This document shows positions 22,075 through 22,722 of a stretch of DNA of 22,722 nt, piece by piece. The DNA is taken from positions 1 to 22,722 of the forward strand of contig JBKQIP010000044.1 of NCBI GenBank assembly GCA_052148295.1, in the 5' to 3' direction. The notes beneath the pieces were generated by a model. The model saw nothing but the letters and a program-made list of their open reading frames with translations. It made no database searches and had not been told where the DNA came from. The stretch comes from Bog-473 sp052148295. GTDB taxonomy: Bacteria > Actinomycetota > Acidimicrobiia > Acidimicrobiales > RAAP-2. The translations under genes were made by a program, and so were the position numbers. How positions within the stretch are numbered: position 1 is the first letter of the stretch; every line of letters starts with the position of its first letter.

Positions 22075-22080
22075 GCCCTG

Positions 22081-22302
22081 GTGGAGGAGCGCTACGAGAC
22101 CGAGCTGGCCCATTCCCAGGCGGTGCTGGACGACGTGGACCGGGCGCTCGATCGGCTGACCGACGGCAGCTACGGCTCGTGTGAAGTCTGCGGGGCCCCG
22201 TTGCGGGACACCGACCTGACGGTCGACCCCACCCGGCGCATGTGTGAGCAGCACCTGCCCCTGGGCGACGGGGCCGGGCCCGGTCTCAACCCGGCCGGGT
22301 GA
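22081..22302 (+). CDS. Small TraR/DksA-type zinc-finger protein
   Basis: A 73-residue protein. An N-terminal helical part (ERYETELAHSQAVLDDVDRALDR) precedes a zinc-finger block YGSCEVCGAPLRDTDLTVDP then TRRMCEQH. The metal ligands would be Cys-x2-Cys and Cys-x2-His, a variant of the four-cysteine DksA/TraR finger; the GSYGSCEVCG context is typical. DksA-like proteins act through the RNA polymerase secondary channel, but this one is short, with only a stub of the coiled coil, so a direct DksA role is uncertain. The GTG at 22081 is chosen by the -10 box and by the start of homology; longer in-frame starts would overlap the divergent gene. Confidence 0.82.
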   Translation: MEERYETELAHSQAVLDDVDRALDRLTDGSYGSCEVCGAPLRDTDLTVDPTRRMCEQHLPLGDGAGPGLNPAG

Positions 22303-22326
22303 CCCGGCCGGGTTGACCCGGCCGGG
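22288..22326. terminator. Bidirectional terminator made of CCCGGCCGGG repeats
   Basis: CCCGGCCGGG occurs three times (22290-22299, 22303-22312, 22317-22326). AACCCGGCCGGG (22288-22299) and CCCGGCCGGGTT (22303-22314) form a perfect 12-bp stem with loop TGA, which is the stop codon of the TraR/DksA-like gene. The convergent sodA stop is at 22330-22332. Confidence 0.6.
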
Positions 22327-22329
22327 TGA

Positions 22330-22722
22330 TCAGACGCTGAGCTTCTTGGCAGCCTCGTAGCGGGCGGCCACGTCGGACCAGTTGACGACGTTCCACAGCG
22401 CGGCGAAGAAGTCGGCCTTCACGTTCTTGTACTGCAGGTAGAAGGCGTGCTCCCAGGCGTCGAAGACGAGGAGCGGCACCGAGCTCTGGCCGACGCTGCT
22501 CTGGTGGTCGTAGACCTGCTCGACGATCAAGCGGCCGGCCAGTGGCTCGTAGGCCAAGACGCCCCAACCCGAGCCCTGGATAGTGGAGGTGGCCTGCGTG
22601 AAATGGGCCTTGAACTTGTCGAAGGAGCCGAAGTTCTCGTCGATTGATGTGCCCAGCGCGCCGTCGGGCTTGTCGCCCCCGTCCGGGCTCTGGTTCTTCC
22701 AGAAGATCGAGTGGAGCACGTG
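22330..22722 (-). CDS. sodA: Fe/Mn superoxide dismutase, 5' partial
   Basis: The C-terminal 130 residues of an Fe/Mn superoxide dismutase, running off the window end. HVLHSIFWKNQSPDGGDKPD contains the second metal histidine, and PLLVFDAWEHAFYLQYKNVK contains the D-x-W-E-H metal ligands. FDKFKAHFTQATSTIQGSGW and AALWNVVNWSDVAARYEAA complete the pattern and are very close to actinobacterial SodA. It converts superoxide to oxygen and peroxide in the cytosol or, in some actinobacteria, outside. Metal preference cannot be read with confidence. The N-terminal domain and start are outside the window. Confidence 0.97.
   Translation of the reverse strand, partial: HVLHSIFWKNQSPDGGDKPDGALGTSIDENFGSFDKFKAHFTQATSTIQGSGWGVLAYEPLAGRLIVEQVYDHQSSVGQSSVPLLVFDAWEHAFYLQYKNVKADFFAALWNVVNWSDVAARYEAAKKLSV

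Noticed and set aside
22288..22326. Three CCCGGCCGGG units as a possible CRISPR or iteron array
   Set aside because: The units are only 10 bp, spaced 13-14 bp, and sit over a stop codon between convergent genes; a terminator explains them.

Overview
The window is GC-rich with strong third-position GC, frequent GTG/TTG starts and several apparently leaderless genes. Gene content (a mycofactocin-type SDR, an actinobacterial-type Fe/Mn superoxide dismutase, a PstS-like exported protein, a TraR/DksA-like zinc finger, Ltp2/SCP-x-like thiolase genes) points to an actinobacterium. An environmental lineage such as Acidimicrobiia is my inference; no rRNA or other marker confirms it.

Region 1 (1-6431) looks catabolic. 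A 5'-cut thiolase-like gene is followed by two acyl-CoA/acyl-adenylate ligases separated by 2 nt. Convergent to them is a two-gene unit: an amidohydrolase-2 protein, then a DapA-superfamily protein without the Schiff-base lysine. Together they suggest CoA-dependent breakdown of an organic or aromatic acid; the substrate is unknown. A transposase scar lies between the thiolase and the first ligase.

Region 2 (6432-15817) is a patchwork of single genes: a mycofactocin-type SDR; a GntR regulator divergent from a membrane-anchored beta-propeller protein across a palindromic operator; two divergent GNATs; an FAD aromatic hydroxylase; a YjbR protein; a DHFR/RibD-like reductase; a methyltransferase; and an exported LprG/LolA-like protein. 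Between them lie gene scars (amidohydrolase tail, cupin tail, and just beyond a DUF2252 tail) and a small beta-barrel gene that seems to have lost its middle.

Region 3 (15818-22722) holds an orphan PstS-like protein with a Tat-type signal, then the most striking locus: two divergent citrate synthase paralogs. One carries N-terminal CBS domains, the other an N-terminal MerR/excisionase-type helix-turn-helix. Their start codons are 64 nt apart, and the inferred promoters share one -35 hexamer. This suggests a metabolic switch in which a citrate synthase with a DNA-binding domain controls itself and its energy-sensing partner. A class V aminotransferase, a small TraR/DksA-like protein and a truncated sodA close the window.

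All family assignments come from recognising motifs by eye; no database search was run.
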